Shown piece by piece: positions 49,428 through 59,820 of a stretch of 64,000 bases of DNA. Position 1 is the first letter of the stretch, and each line of letters starts with the position of its first letter. Under the pieces are notes generated by a model, which was not told the DNA's origin, ran no database searches, and saw only the letters and a program-made list of their open reading frames with translations. The translations under genes were made by a program, and so were the position numbers. This DNA is from Kocuria turfanensis (GTDB lineage Bacteria > Actinomycetota > Actinomycetes > Actinomycetales > Micrococcaceae), in contig NZ_CP014480.1 of NCBI RefSeq assembly GCF_001580365.1, forward strand, positions 2,357,008 to 2,421,007. The letters run 5' to 3'.

Positions 49428-49907
49428 TCAGGGGCGGTGGCGGGACTGGTGCAGTTCCCGTACCTCCGGGGCCAGGTCGGGGCACGGGCCGTCCACCGGC
49501 ACGCCCGGGGCCACCTGGGAGATCGGCAGCGCCGCCACGGGGGCGGGCGGGACGCCGAGCTCCTGCAGCCACCGGACCAGCTGCGCGGAGGAGGAGGCGT
49601 GGACGATGCGGCCCAGCCCCACCCAGGCGTGCGCGGCCGAGCACATGGGGCAGTGCTCTCCCGAGGTGTAGACCGTGGCCGAGGAGCGCTGCTCCGGAGC
49701 GAGGCGAGCGGCTGCCCAGCGGGCGATCTCGAACTCGGGATGCCGGGTGGCGTCACCTCCGGCCACCCGGTTGCGGTCCTCGAACAGCACCTCTCCCCGC
49801 GCCGAGACGAGCACCGAGCCGAACGGCTCGTCCCCGGCGTCGAGGGCCTCGCGGGCCAGTTCCACGCAGCGTCGCAGGTGCTTGCGGTCGGTCTCGGAGA
49901 TGCCCAT
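49428..49907 (-). CDS. Nucleoside/cytidine deaminase-family protein
   Basis: 159 residues. Zinc-binding deaminase motifs are complete: His56-x-Glu58 (RHPEFE) and Cys86-x-x-Cys89 (EHCPMC). The DEPFGSVLV segment is typical of the guanine/nucleoside deaminase branch. Cytosolic. The substrate within that branch is unknown. It reads leftward, separate from the gluconate genes by a 56-bp gap to the regulator on the same strand. Confidence 0.85.
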   Translation of the reverse strand: MGISETDRKHLRRCVELAREALDAGDEPFGSVLVSARGEVLFEDRNRVAGGDATRHPEFEIARWAAARLAPEQRSSATVYTSGEHCPMCSAAHAWVGLGRIVHASSSAQLVRWLQELGVPPAPVAALPISQVAPGVPVDGPCPDLAPEVRELHQSRHRP

Positions 49908-49963
49908 GGGCCCAGCCTACGAGTCGTCCGGTCCGCCCGGCGCGCGCCGGCCGGGCCGGGGCG

Positions 49964-50665
49964 TCACCCGGTCCCGTCGGCGACCTCCTCGAGCACCTCC
50001 GTCACCACGGCGCGCGCCCGGGCCTCGGCCGTGGCGGCGTCCCCGGAGGCGACGGCGGCGGCGGTGGCCTCGTGGTCCTCCAGCGCCCCGGGAGCGGGGT
50101 CCCGCGGCATGAGCCCCAGCGCGGTGCGCCCGGAGAGCACTTCGGCCACCGTCCCGCCCAGGGCGGCGAGCATGGGGTTGCCGCTGGCCGCCAGCAGCAG
50201 CTCGTGGTAGGCGATGTCGGTCGCCAGGTACTCCGGGTCCGTGCCGCGGTGGGCCTCGCCCAGCTCCTTGAGCCGGGCGGCCAGCTCCACGAGACGGCGG
50301 CGGGTGGACGCGTCCGCCCGCGCGGCGGCGAGGCGGGCCGCCACGGGCTCGATCGCCGCGCGAAGCTCGGTGAGGCTCAGCAGCTGGGCGTCCCGGCCGG
50401 GGCCGCCCAGCCGCCACCGGATCAGCCGGGGGTCGAACGGGTTCCAGTCCTGGGACGGCCGCACGGTGACGCCCACGCGACGCCGCGACTCCAGCATCCC
50501 CATGGACTCGAGCACCCGCACGACCTCGCGCACGAGGGTGCGGGAGACGCCGAACTCCTCCTCGAGGCCGGCGAGCGTCAGGACCGTGCCGGGAGTGCGC
50601 TCGCCCGAGGCGACGCTGCGGCCGAGCCGATCCAGCACTTCGCTGTGCTGCTCCACCCCGTGCAT
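49964..50665 (-). CDS. gntR: FadR-type GntR regulator of the gluconate genes
   Basis: 233 residues. The winged helix (about 10-70) has GTVLTLAGLEEEFGVSRTLV and REVVRVLESMGMLESRRRVG, and the C-terminal FCD domain has the metal/ligand histidines (DIAYHELLLAASGN, DHEATAAAV). It is divergent from gntP across 142 bp that hold a dyad, so it is the likely gluconate-responsive repressor of gntP-gno-idnD-gntK. The effector is inferred from the neighbours. Confidence 0.85.
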   Translation of the reverse strand: MHGVEQHSEVLDRLGRSVASGERTPGTVLTLAGLEEEFGVSRTLVREVVRVLESMGMLESRRRVGVTVRPSQDWNPFDPRLIRWRLGGPGRDAQLLSLTELRAAIEPVAARLAAARADASTRRRLVELAARLKELGEAHRGTDPEYLATDIAYHELLLAASGNPMLAALGGTVAEVLSGRTALGLMPRDPAPGALEDHEATAAAVASGDAATAEARARAVVTEVLEEVADGTG

Positions 50666-50713
50666 CCCGGCTCCGTCCCTCTCGCGGCGCTCATGACGTG
50701 CCCGCTGTTGCCA

Positions 50714-50727
50714 AAAGTATGATCTTT
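50714..50727. promoter_or_regulatory. Candidate GntR operator
   Basis: AAAG-TATGAT-CTTT, the only AT-rich dyad in the gntR-gntP intergenic region, 49 bp upstream of gntR and 81 bp upstream of gntP. FadR-type regulators bind short dyads like this. Confidence 0.5.
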
Positions 50728-50807
50728 CTGTCAGCCTAGCGCGTGTCGTGGATCACGACGAGCACCCCCACGGCCTGTGCGCAGGCCCGAGATCACGGAG
50801 ACCCTCA

Positions 50808-52187
<1,380 letters not shown>

Positions 52188-52194
52188 GGCGGAC

Positions 52195-52957
52195 GTGAAC
52201 AGCATCTTCGACATCACCGGCCGGCTCGCCCTGGTCACCGGCTCCTCCCGGGGACTGGGGCGGGCCCTGGCCGCGGGCACTTCAGCAGGTAGAACTCGAC
52301 CTGCACGGGCGCGACGGCGAGGCCCTCGCCCGGGTGCGCGACGAGATCGCCGGCCGCACGGGCACGGCGCCGGCCACGGCCGCCTTCGACCTCACCGACG
52401 CCGACGCCGTGCGGTCGGGGATCGAGGCGGTGGTGGCCGAGCACGGGGTGCCGGACATCCTGGTGAACAACGCCGGGATCCAGCGCCGCGCCCCGTTCGC
52501 CGAGTTCACGGCCCAGGACTGGGAGGACATCGTCGCGGCGAACCTCTCCAGCGCCTTCCACGTCTCCCGCGCCGTGGTCCCCGGAATGCAGGAGCGGGGC
52601 TCCGGCAAGATCGTCAACATCGCCTCGGTGCAGTCCGTGCTCGCCCGGCAGACCATCGCCCCGTACTCGGCCACCAAGGGCGGGGTGGTCATGCTCACCA
52701 AGGGGATGGCCGCCGACCTGGCCCGCTACAACATCCAGGTCAACGCGATCTCCCCCGGCTACTTCGCCACTGAGATGAACCGGGCCCTGGTCGAGGACGA
52801 GGCGTTCAACGCGTGGGTGGTCGACCGCACCCCGGCCCGGCGCTGGGGGCGCGTCGAGGAGCTCGTGGGCACGCTGATCTACCTGTGCTCGGACGCCTCC
52901 AGCTTCGTGTCCGGGCACAACGTCCTGGTCGACGGCGGCATGACCTCCGTCGTCTGA
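52195..52957 (+). pseudogene. gno: Gluconate 5-dehydrogenase (SDR family), frameshifted
   Basis: The N-terminal part from GTG 52195 reads FDITGRLALVTGSSRGLGRA, the SDR nucleotide-binding motif TGxxxGxG. After about codon 30 the frame is lost; the continuation is one frame over from about 52290 (ELDLHGRDGEALARVRDEIA). The break lies at about 52280-52300. The rest is a normal gluconate 5-dehydrogenase: NNAGIQ, catalytic YSATK and the C-terminal SGHNVLVDGG. Without the first part (possible start GTG 52334) the protein could not bind NAD(P). Either a decayed gene or a sequencing error; it lies between gntP and idnD in the operon. Confidence 0.8.
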
Positions 52958-53021
52958 CCCGCAACCGCCAGCCACCGATCCGGATGTCCCCGCTGATCCG
53001 GACGTCCCAGGAAGAGAGCCC

Positions 53022-54041
53022 ATGAGAGCCATCGTCATCCACGGCAAGCAGGACCTGCGCGTCGAGGAGCTGCCCGTCCCGGAACCGGCCGCGGGGCAGC
53101 TCCGGCTCCGGATCGCCTACGGCGGGGTGTGCGGGTCCGACCTGCACTACTGGGCCGAGGGCGCCAACGGGGAGTACGTGGTCCGGGAGCCGCTCGTGCC
53201 CGGCCACGAGGTCTCCGGGACGGTGGACCTCGACCCCGCCGGCGAGCTCGCGCCGGGCACCCCGGTGACGGTCCACCCGGCCACGTTCGGCACCCCGGAG
53301 CCGGGGATCGAGGACCGGCGCCACCTGTGGCCGGGCGGGGCCTACCTGGGCAGCGCCGCCACCCGGCCGCACACCCAGGGCGGGATGAGCGAGTTCCTGC
53401 TGGTGCGCCGGGACATGGTCCGGGTGCTCCCGGAGGGCGTCCCGCTGCGCCGGGCCGCCCTGGCCGAGCCGCTGGCCGTGGCGCTGCACGGGCTGACCGT
53501 GGCCGGGGACGTGGCGGGCCGGCGCGTGCTGGTCTCCGGGTCCGGGCCGATCGGGCTGCTCGCCGCGGCCGCCGCCCTGGCGCGCGGCGCGGCGGAGGTC
53601 GTGGCCACCGACGTCCTGGAGGGCCCGCTGGAGCGGGCACGGTCCCTGGGCGTGCACGGCACCGTCCGGATCGGGGCGGACCCGCTCCCGGCCGAGGCCT
53701 TCGACGTGGTGCTGGAGTGCTCCGGGGTGCCCGCGGCCGTGAGCCCCGCGCTGACGGCCGCGCGCCGGGGTGCCGTAGTGGTCCAGGTGGGGATGGTGCC
53801 GAACGAGGCCCGGCCCGTGAACCTGGCCCCGCTGGTGTCCAAGGAGCTCCAGCTGCGCGGCTCGTTCCGCTTCGACGACGAGATCGACGAGGCGATCGAG
53901 CTGCTCGCCGCCCACCCCGGGATCGAGGGCGTCGTCACGCACGAGATCCCGGCCGAGCGGGCCCTGGAGGCCTTCGCCGCGGCCCGGGACTCCGCGGCCT
54001 CCGGCAAGGTGCTCGTGTCCTTCGGCGAGGAGACCCGCTGA
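53022..54041 (+). CDS. idnD: L-idonate 5-dehydrogenase (zinc-dependent MDR family)
   Basis: 339 residues. Catalytic zinc ligands are Cys37 (GGVCGSD), His62-Glu63 (GHEV) and Glu149 (AEPLAVALHG); the Rossmann motif is VSGSGPIGLLAA. The YLGSAATRPHTQGGMSEF segment is typical of idonate dehydrogenases. The lobe that normally carries four cysteines for a structural zinc contains none (TVHPATFGTPEPGIEDRRHL). It oxidises L-idonate to 5-ketogluconate, which the next SDR enzyme would reduce to gluconate. Start with CAGGAAGAGAG; shares one base with gntK. Confidence 0.88.
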   Translation: MRAIVIHGKQDLRVEELPVPEPAAGQLRLRIAYGGVCGSDLHYWAEGANGEYVVREPLVPGHEVSGTVDLDPAGELAPGTPVTVHPATFGTPEPGIEDRRHLWPGGAYLGSAATRPHTQGGMSEFLLVRRDMVRVLPEGVPLRRAALAEPLAVALHGLTVAGDVAGRRVLVSGSGPIGLLAAAAALARGAAEVVATDVLEGPLERARSLGVHGTVRIGADPLPAEAFDVVLECSGVPAAVSPALTAARRGAVVVQVGMVPNEARPVNLAPLVSKELQLRGSFRFDDEIDEAIELLAAHPGIEGVVTHEIPAERALEAFAAARDSAASGKVLVSFGEETR

Positions 54042-55588
54042 TGACCGGACCGCACGCGGAGCCCACCGCCGGTTCGGTGGTGCTCGGGGTCGACATCGGC
54101 ACCACGAGCACCAAGACGGTCGCGTTCGCGGTGGGCGGCGAGCAGCTCGCCTCCGCCTCGGCGGGCTATCCGCTGGAGGAGCCGCACGGCGGCCACGCCG
54201 TGCAGGACCCGCAGCTGATCCTCCGCGCCGTCCTGGACACGGTGCGCGCCGTGGTCGAGGAGGTCGGGGCCGAGCGCGTGGCCGGGCTGTCCTTCAGCTC
54301 CGCGATGCACGGCCTGCTCGGTCTCTCGCCCGAGGGGGATCCGCTCACCCCGCTCGTCACCTGGGCCGACACCCGGGCCAGTGCCCAGGCGGAGCGGCTG
54401 CGCGCCGGCGTGGGCGGGCTCGCGCTGCACCGGCGCACGGGCACCCCCGTGCACCCGATGTCACCGCTGCCCAAGCTCGTGTGGTTCCACGAGCAGGAGC
54501 CGAAGCTGTGCGAGCGGGTCGCCTTCTGGGCCGGCATCAAGGAGTTCGTGCTGCTGCGGCTGTGCAACGCCCTCGTGGTGGACCACTCGGTGGCCTCCGC
54601 CACGGGGCTGATGAACATCCACGAGCTGGCCTGGGACGACGAGGCCCTGGCCCTGGCCGGGATCCTGCCCGAGCAGCTGCCCGAGCTCGTGCCCACCACC
54701 ACCGTCCTGCCCGGGCTCACGGACGGGGCCGCCCGGGCCACCGGCCTGCCCGCGAGCACGCCGGTGGTGGTCGGCGCCAGCGACGGACCCCTCGCGAACC
54801 TGGGGCTGGGGGCGGTGCGGCCCGGAGTGGCGGCCTGCTCGATCGGCACGAGCGGCGCGCTGCGCGTCGTCGTCGACCGTCCCGTGGTGGACCCGCTGGG
54901 CCGGGTCTTCTGCTATGCCCTCACCCCCGGCCGCTGGGTGGTGGGCGGGGCCATCAACAACGGCGGCGTGGTCCTGGGCTGGGCGGGCGACGCGCTCGCC
55001 CCGGACCTCGGCGAGGACTCCCAGGAGGCCCTGTGCGCGCTGGCCGAGAGCGTGCCCGCCGGCTCCGGCGGGCTGCTCATGCTGCCCTACCTGCTGAGCG
55101 AGCGCGCCCCGCACTGGAGCTCCCTGCCCCGGGGCGCCTACGTGGGGCTCACCCGCGCGCACGGGCGGGCCCACCTGGTGCGCGCGGCCCTGGAGGGGGT
55201 GTGCCAGCAGCTGGGCCTGGTCCTGCAGTCGATGCGCTCGGCAGGGCTGGCGGTGGAGCAGATCCGGGCCACGGGCGGGTTCGCGCGCAGCCCCCTGTGG
55301 CGGCAGATGCTCGCCGACGTGCTGGGCACGGACATCTCCTTCGCGTCCGGGCACGAGGGGTCCGGGTTCGGCGCGGCGCTGCTCGGCATGCAGGCGCTGG
55401 GGCTCATCGAGTCGATCGACGTGGCCGCGGACCTCGTGGAGGTGGACTCCACCCTGCGCCCCGACCCGGCCGACGCCGCGGTCTACGCGTCCCTCCAGCC
55501 GGTCTTCGAGCAGCTGTACGAGGCCCTCGTGCCCACCTTCACGTCCTTGCGCCGCCTGGCCCCGGCCCTGCCGCTGGAGCGGGTCTGA
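54041..55588 (+). CDS. gntK: Gluconokinase, FGGY family
   Basis: 515 residues, full-length FGGY carbohydrate kinase. The phosphate-binding motif VLGVDIGTTSTKTVA opens the fold, FSSAMHGLLGL and VTWADTRA follow, the second ATPase segment is SIGTSGALRVVV, and the adenosine-binding part is ATGGFARSPLWRQMLADVLG. It phosphorylates gluconate to 6-phosphogluconate for the pentose phosphate pathway and completes the operon. Its ATG overlaps the idnD stop codon by one base. Confidence 0.93.
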   Translation: MTGPHAEPTAGSVVLGVDIGTTSTKTVAFAVGGEQLASASAGYPLEEPHGGHAVQDPQLILRAVLDTVRAVVEEVGAERVAGLSFSSAMHGLLGLSPEGDPLTPLVTWADTRASAQAERLRAGVGGLALHRRTGTPVHPMSPLPKLVWFHEQEPKLCERVAFWAGIKEFVLLRLCNALVVDHSVASATGLMNIHELAWDDEALALAGILPEQLPELVPTTTVLPGLTDGAARATGLPASTPVVVGASDGPLANLGLGAVRPGVAACSIGTSGALRVVVDRPVVDPLGRVFCYALTPGRWVVGGAINNGGVVLGWAGDALAPDLGEDSQEALCALAESVPAGSGGLLMLPYLLSERAPHWSSLPRGAYVGLTRAHGRAHLVRAALEGVCQQLGLVLQSMRSAGLAVEQIRATGGFARSPLWRQMLADVLGTDISFASGHEGSGFGAALLGMQALGLIESIDVAADLVEVDSTLRPDPADAAVYASLQPVFEQLYEALVPTFTSLRRLAPALPLERV

Positions 55589-55704
55589 CCGCCGCCCGGG
55601 CCGGAGTATGCCTTCAGGAGCATGTTCGGGACCGGGGGCCCGACGGGGCGGGCCACAGGTGCTGGCCAGCGCGGGAACAGCTCTGCATGATGGACTCGTG
55701 ACAG

Positions 55705-55728
55705 CACCGCCGCGGACTCGCGGCGGTG
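55705..55728 (+). promoter_or_regulatory. Leader hairpin of antitoxin-like copy 2
   Basis: CACCGCCGCG-GACT-CGCGGCGGTG, a perfect 10-bp stem ending 22 nt before the ATG at 55751. Matches the size and position of the hairpin at 49285-49307. Confidence 0.5.
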
Positions 55729-55750
55729 ACCGCTCTCGGAAGGAGACGTC

Positions 55751-56062
55751 ATGGTGAACTTCAAGGGGCTCACGGCGAAGGCCAAGCAGCTCGCGCAGCG
55801 CAACCCGGACAAGGTGAACAAGGTCCTGGACCAGGCCGGGAACTTCGTGGACAAGCGCACCGGACGGAAGTACGAGCGGCACGTGGACTCGGTCCAGCAG
55901 AAGGCCCGGGACTACCTCGGCGGTCACCGGGCCGCCGGGGGGACCACGCCGGACGACCGCTCCCCGGGCGCCCGGCCGGACGGCACGGATCGGCCCGCTG
56001 GGACGGACCGGCCCGGCGAGGGCCCGGAAGGAGCCCGCCCGGACCGCGACCCCCGCGGCTGA
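55751..56062 (+). CDS. MT0933-like antitoxin-family protein, copy 2
   Basis: 103 residues. The first 55 are homologous to the protein at 49061-49261: TAKAKQLAQRNPDKVNKVL, then DQAGNFVDKRTGRKYERHVD. The remaining ~45 residues are a disordered Pro/Gly/Asp tail with repeated DGTDRPAGTDRPG absent from copy 1. AAGGAGACGTC precedes the ATG, with a hairpin upstream as in copy 1. No toxin partner is visible. Confidence 0.72.
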   Translation: MVNFKGLTAKAKQLAQRNPDKVNKVLDQAGNFVDKRTGRKYERHVDSVQQKARDYLGGHRAAGGTTPDDRSPGARPDGTDRPAGTDRPGEGPEGARPDRDPRG

Positions 56063-56128
56063 GCAGCCGGCGCCGCGGCAGCGCACGCCCGATCGGTGCC
56101 CGGCCGGGGACTGCCCGGCACGAACGAA

Positions 56129-56162
56129 GGCCCCGGTCCGCCGGGAGAGGCGGGCCGGGGCC
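56129..56162. terminator. Terminator between antitoxin-like copy 2 and the hydrolase gene
   Basis: GGCCCCGGTCCGCC pairs with GGCGGGCCGGGGCC (one T-G wobble position) around GGGAGA. Lies between convergent genes. Confidence 0.75.
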
Positions 56163-56291
56163 GTCGGACCACCCGCGCAGGGGACGCCGATGGTCCGGGA
56201 GAACGCGGGGGGATGTTCTCAGGGCATCACGTTACACATTCGTTATTGATCGCACCAGGGGGCGCCGGCGGCCGGCCGGTGCCCGGGCCGG

Positions 56292-57191
<900 letters not shown>

Positions 57192-57322
57192 CTAGGGAAC
57201 GACCTCGCTCGCCGGTCGTGCCCCGGTGAGGGCGCCCTGCCAGGCGGCGGTCAGGCGCGCCGGGCCGCGGAGGTGCTCATCGGTGCGGTGCTGCCCACGG
57301 GCCGGCCCGGCGGCGAGGTGGC

Positions 57323-58072
57323 TCAGGACACCAGGGTCGCGTACACGACGTAGTTGTCGTCGAACTCGCCGGTGGCCGGATCGTAGCCGTCGCAGGTGAT
57401 CAGCCGCAGCTCCGCGGCCTCCGTGTTGCCGTAGACCTCCAGGGTGGGGAAGTCGTCCTTGCCGTACTGCTCCCCGCGGTCGACGGCGAAGACCGCGGTG
57501 GAACCGTCCTGACGGGCGACCTCGATCCTGTCCCCGGGGGCGAGCTGCCGCAGGTCCGCGAAGACTCCCGGCCCTCCGCCCGTGGCGTTCACGTGCCCCA
57601 GCAGCACGGCCGGGCCGCGCTCGCCGGGAGTGGGGGAGCCGGTGTACCAGCTCGCCGGGGACCCGGGAGCCTCGGGCGGGACCTCCAGGGAACCGTCCTC
57701 CCGCAGGCCCAGGTGCAGCAGCTCGGAGCGGGTGCCCGTGGACGGCACGGTCAGGGAGACGGGCTCGGAGGCGTCCAGCACCGCGGGGCGGTCCTGGGGT
57801 GCGGCGGTCGGCGTCGCGCGTGCGGCCTGCGGTGTTTCCGTGGGAGACGGCGCGGCCGTGGACGACGGCGTGGACGACGAGGTGGGCGACGACGTGGACG
57901 CGGACTGCGTCGAGGACGTGCCGGGGGCGGTGCTCGAGGCCGCCGGGGGCGTGCTGCCGGCGGCGGCCGAGGGGCCGTCACCGGATCCGGCGGCGCAGCC
58001 GGTGGCGAGCAGGACGGCGGCCGCCGCGGAGGCCAGCAGGCCCCCGCGGCGACCGGTGGTCGATCCCGTCAT
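57323..58072 (-). CDS. Class F-like sortase with lipoprotein signal
   Basis: 249 residues. N-terminal lipobox LLATGC (Cys26) is followed by a long Ser/Thr/Pro-rich stalk (30-95), and the sortase beta-barrel fills 96-249. Catalytic His160 (LLGHVN) and Cys227 (LITCDG) are present. The Arg expected near the end (RDN in most class F enzymes) is Asp238 in GEFDDNYVVYA. Anchoring by lipid is unusual for a sortase. It is encoded 21 bp downstream of the CHRD protein, its likely substrate, on the same strand. Confidence 0.82.
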   Translation of the reverse strand: MTGSTTGRRGGLLASAAAAVLLATGCAAGSGDGPSAAAGSTPPAASSTAPGTSSTQSASTSSPTSSSTPSSTAAPSPTETPQAARATPTAAPQDRPAVLDASEPVSLTVPSTGTRSELLHLGLREDGSLEVPPEAPGSPASWYTGSPTPGERGPAVLLGHVNATGGGPGVFADLRQLAPGDRIEVARQDGSTAVFAVDRGEQYGKDDFPTLEVYGNTEAAELRLITCDGYDPATGEFDDNYVVYATLVS

Positions 58073-58093
58073 GACAGGAACCGTCCCGCGGGA

Positions 58094-58864
58094 TCAGGCC
58101 CGGGCAGCGCGCCGGCGCAGGGCCCAGGCGCCGCCGGCCACGGCCGCCAGGAGGCCGCCGCCCAGGGCCGCGGTCTCGGCGCCGGAACCGGTCTCCTGGG
58201 TCACGCCGGTGTCGGCGCCGCCCTCGGGCATCGCGCCCATCTGGGAAGCGGTCAGCGTGCCGCAGGCCGCCGGAAGGGTCGCGGCCGCGGGCAGCGACGG
58301 GTCGAGGTCGCTCATCTTCTCGGCGGCGGCGGCCGGCATCTTGGCCGGGTCCACGCCGTGGACGACCACGACCGCGGTGCCGCTCTGCAGGGCCTCGGCG
58401 GTCGCCGCGTCCAGCTCGAAGGTCCGCTCGTAGGTGTAGGCGCTGCCACCGGGGAAGCGGTCCACGGCGAGGCCGGAGTCGGGGCTGGTGTCGCCCTCGA
58501 GGGTCAGCGAGGTGCCGATCATGCCGTAGGAGGGGTGGCCCTCGGTGGTGTTGACCACGCCGTCGCCGTCGGCGTCGGCCTCGGGGCCGGGGCAGGTGCC
58601 CTGGCCGTGGATGTGGATGTGCTGGGCGTGCGGGAACGGCCCGTCCATGAAGGTCTCCGCCGCGCCGGTGACGTTCATCGTGACGGTGGCCTCGGTGCCG
58701 TGGACGTCGACCATGACGTCGCCGGTGGTGCCGGAGTTGTTCAGGGTGTTCAGGGTCGCCTGGGAGGACCACATGTCCTCCGCGTGGGCGGAGGCGGGGG
58801 CAGCGGCCAGGGTGAGGGCGCCGAGGGCCAGGGTGGGGACTGCGAGGAACGTGGACTTGCGCAT
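58094..58864 (-). CDS. Secreted CHRD-domain protein with C-terminal anchor
   Basis: 256 residues. Signal peptide cleaved after APASA (26). The CHRD-like domain has PHAQHIHIHG (79-87) and a Cys pair, with an Asp-rich ADADGDGVVN segment. The C-terminus has a sorting-signal layout: TQETG (222-226), hydrophobic 232-249 and RRR tail, although it is not LPxTG. It is probably attached to the cell surface by the adjacent sortase. A SigK-like promoter lies at 58928-58954, so the SigK system next door likely controls it. AGGAG site. Confidence 0.82.
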   Translation of the reverse strand: MRKSTFLAVPTLALGALTLAAAPASAHAEDMWSSQATLNTLNNSGTTGDVMVDVHGTEATVTMNVTGAAETFMDGPFPHAQHIHIHGQGTCPGPEADADGDGVVNTTEGHPSYGMIGTSLTLEGDTSPDSGLAVDRFPGGSAYTYERTFELDAATAEALQSGTAVVVVHGVDPAKMPAAAAEKMSDLDPSLPAAATLPAACGTLTASQMGAMPEGGADTGVTQETGSGAETAALGGGLLAAVAGGAWALRRRAARA

Positions 58865-58927
58865 CAGTTTCTCCTGTGTCGTACCGGGGGTCGTGCCGTG
58901 TGCGCACATTCGGTGTGTGCACAGGAG

Positions 58928-58954
58928 GTTCGGCGCCGGGGCGCCCCCGGATGG
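58928..58954 (-). promoter_or_regulatory. SigK-like promoter of the CHRD-sortase operon
   Basis: CCATCC, 15 bp, CCGAAC on the minus strand. The mycobacterial SigK consensus, recalled from memory, is CCATCC with CCGAAT at a 15-17 bp spacing. It is about 64 bp upstream of the CHRD start codon. Confidence 0.65.
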
Positions 58955-59057
58955 GTGCGGCCGCAAAGTTTTTTCCGGCGCTCGAATCGGCGCCCCGGAC
59001 CGCGGTGCCGGACCGGAGTCCTGGACCGCCCCGGATCCGTCCGGACGCGCCGCCGAC

Positions 59058-59084
59058 CCATCCGCGGCGCGTCCGGTGACGAAC
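59058..59084 (+). promoter_or_regulatory. SigK-like promoter of sigK
   Basis: CCATCC, 15 bp, ACGAAC: one base from the facing promoter and with the same spacing. Would make the sigma gene autoregulated. Confidence 0.55.
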
Positions 59085-59211
59085 ACCTGGCATGGAAGGA
59101 CAGCGTGTGTCGACAGCGCGGCACCGGTCCGATGTGGCACTCTGCGGTACAGGACTGTCCTCGCCCGGGTGGCGGACGAGGCGTTGCCCCCCGAGTGAAC
59201 AGCGAGATCGC

Positions 59212-59820
59212 GTGAGTGAAGGACCGACCGGCCGCGGCCGCGGCGCGGGGACCCAGTCCCGTTCCTCCGGCGGGACCGACGACCTGGCCGAGCTGCTGCG
59301 GCGCAGCGCCGCCGGGGACGAGACCGCCTTCGCCCAGCTGTACGACGCCACGTGCACGAAGCTGTTCGGGCTCGTGGTGCGGCTGACCCGCTCCCCGGAG
59401 CTGGCCGCCGAGGTGGTCCAGGAGGTCTACCTGATGGCCTGGCAGCAGGCGGAGCGCTTCGACCCGCGGCGCGGCACCGTGCTGGCCTGGCTGTGCACCA
59501 TGGCCCACCGGCGCGCGGTGGATCGGATCCGGCAGAGCCAGCGGGAACGCGTCCGGGACGAGCAGTACGAGCTCCGCCAGGCGGGATCGCCCTCCGACGA
59601 GACCTGGGGCGAGGTCGAGCAGTCCCTGGACACCGAGGAGGTCCGCTCGGGGTTGGGATCCCTGAGCGAGCTCCAGCGCGAGGCCGTCTGCCTGGTGTAC
59701 TACCGGGGCTACAGCCACCGACAGGTCGCCGAGCACCTGGCCGTCCCACTGGGCACGGCGAAGGCGCGGATCAGGGACGGGCTCAACAATCTACGATCGG
59801 CATTGGGGGTGCAGCGGTGA
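59212..59820 (+). CDS. sigK: ECF sigma factor SigK
   Basis: 202 residues. Region 2 (about 38-105) has FAQLYDATCTKLFGLVVRLT and AAEVVQEVYLMAWQQAERFD; region 4 (148-196) has LQREAVCLVYYRGYSHRQVA and LGTAKARIRDGLNNLR, as in SigK. Partner anti-sigma overlaps by GTGA. Start GTG 59212 is chosen because upstream codons lack the genome's high third-position G+C; GTG 59107 has a better ribosome binding site and remains possible. It likely directs transcription of the CHRD-sortase genes and itself. Confidence 0.9.
   Translation: MSEGPTGRGRGAGTQSRSSGGTDDLAELLRRSAAGDETAFAQLYDATCTKLFGLVVRLTRSPELAAEVVQEVYLMAWQQAERFDPRRGTVLAWLCTMAHRRAVDRIRQSQRERVRDEQYELRQAGSPSDETWGEVEQSLDTEEVRSGLGSLSELQREAVCLVYYRGYSHRQVAEHLAVPLGTAKARIRDGLNNLRSALGVQR

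Larger units (their letters stand above)
58865..59211. other. Divergent control region between the CHRD gene and sigK
   Basis: 347 bp. Holds two SigK-like promoters facing outward (58928-58954 minus, 59058-59084 plus). The frame upstream of sigK stays open to an ATG at 59092, but about a third of its third codon positions are A or T, unlike any gene here, so it is treated as leader. Confidence 0.6.

Noticed and set aside
59092..59211. Longer N-terminus for SigK (ATG 59092 or GTG 59107)
   Set aside because: About 30% A/T at third codon positions, unlike the rest of the gene and genome, and no conserved residues; kept as leader, although GTG 59107 has a good ribosome binding site.
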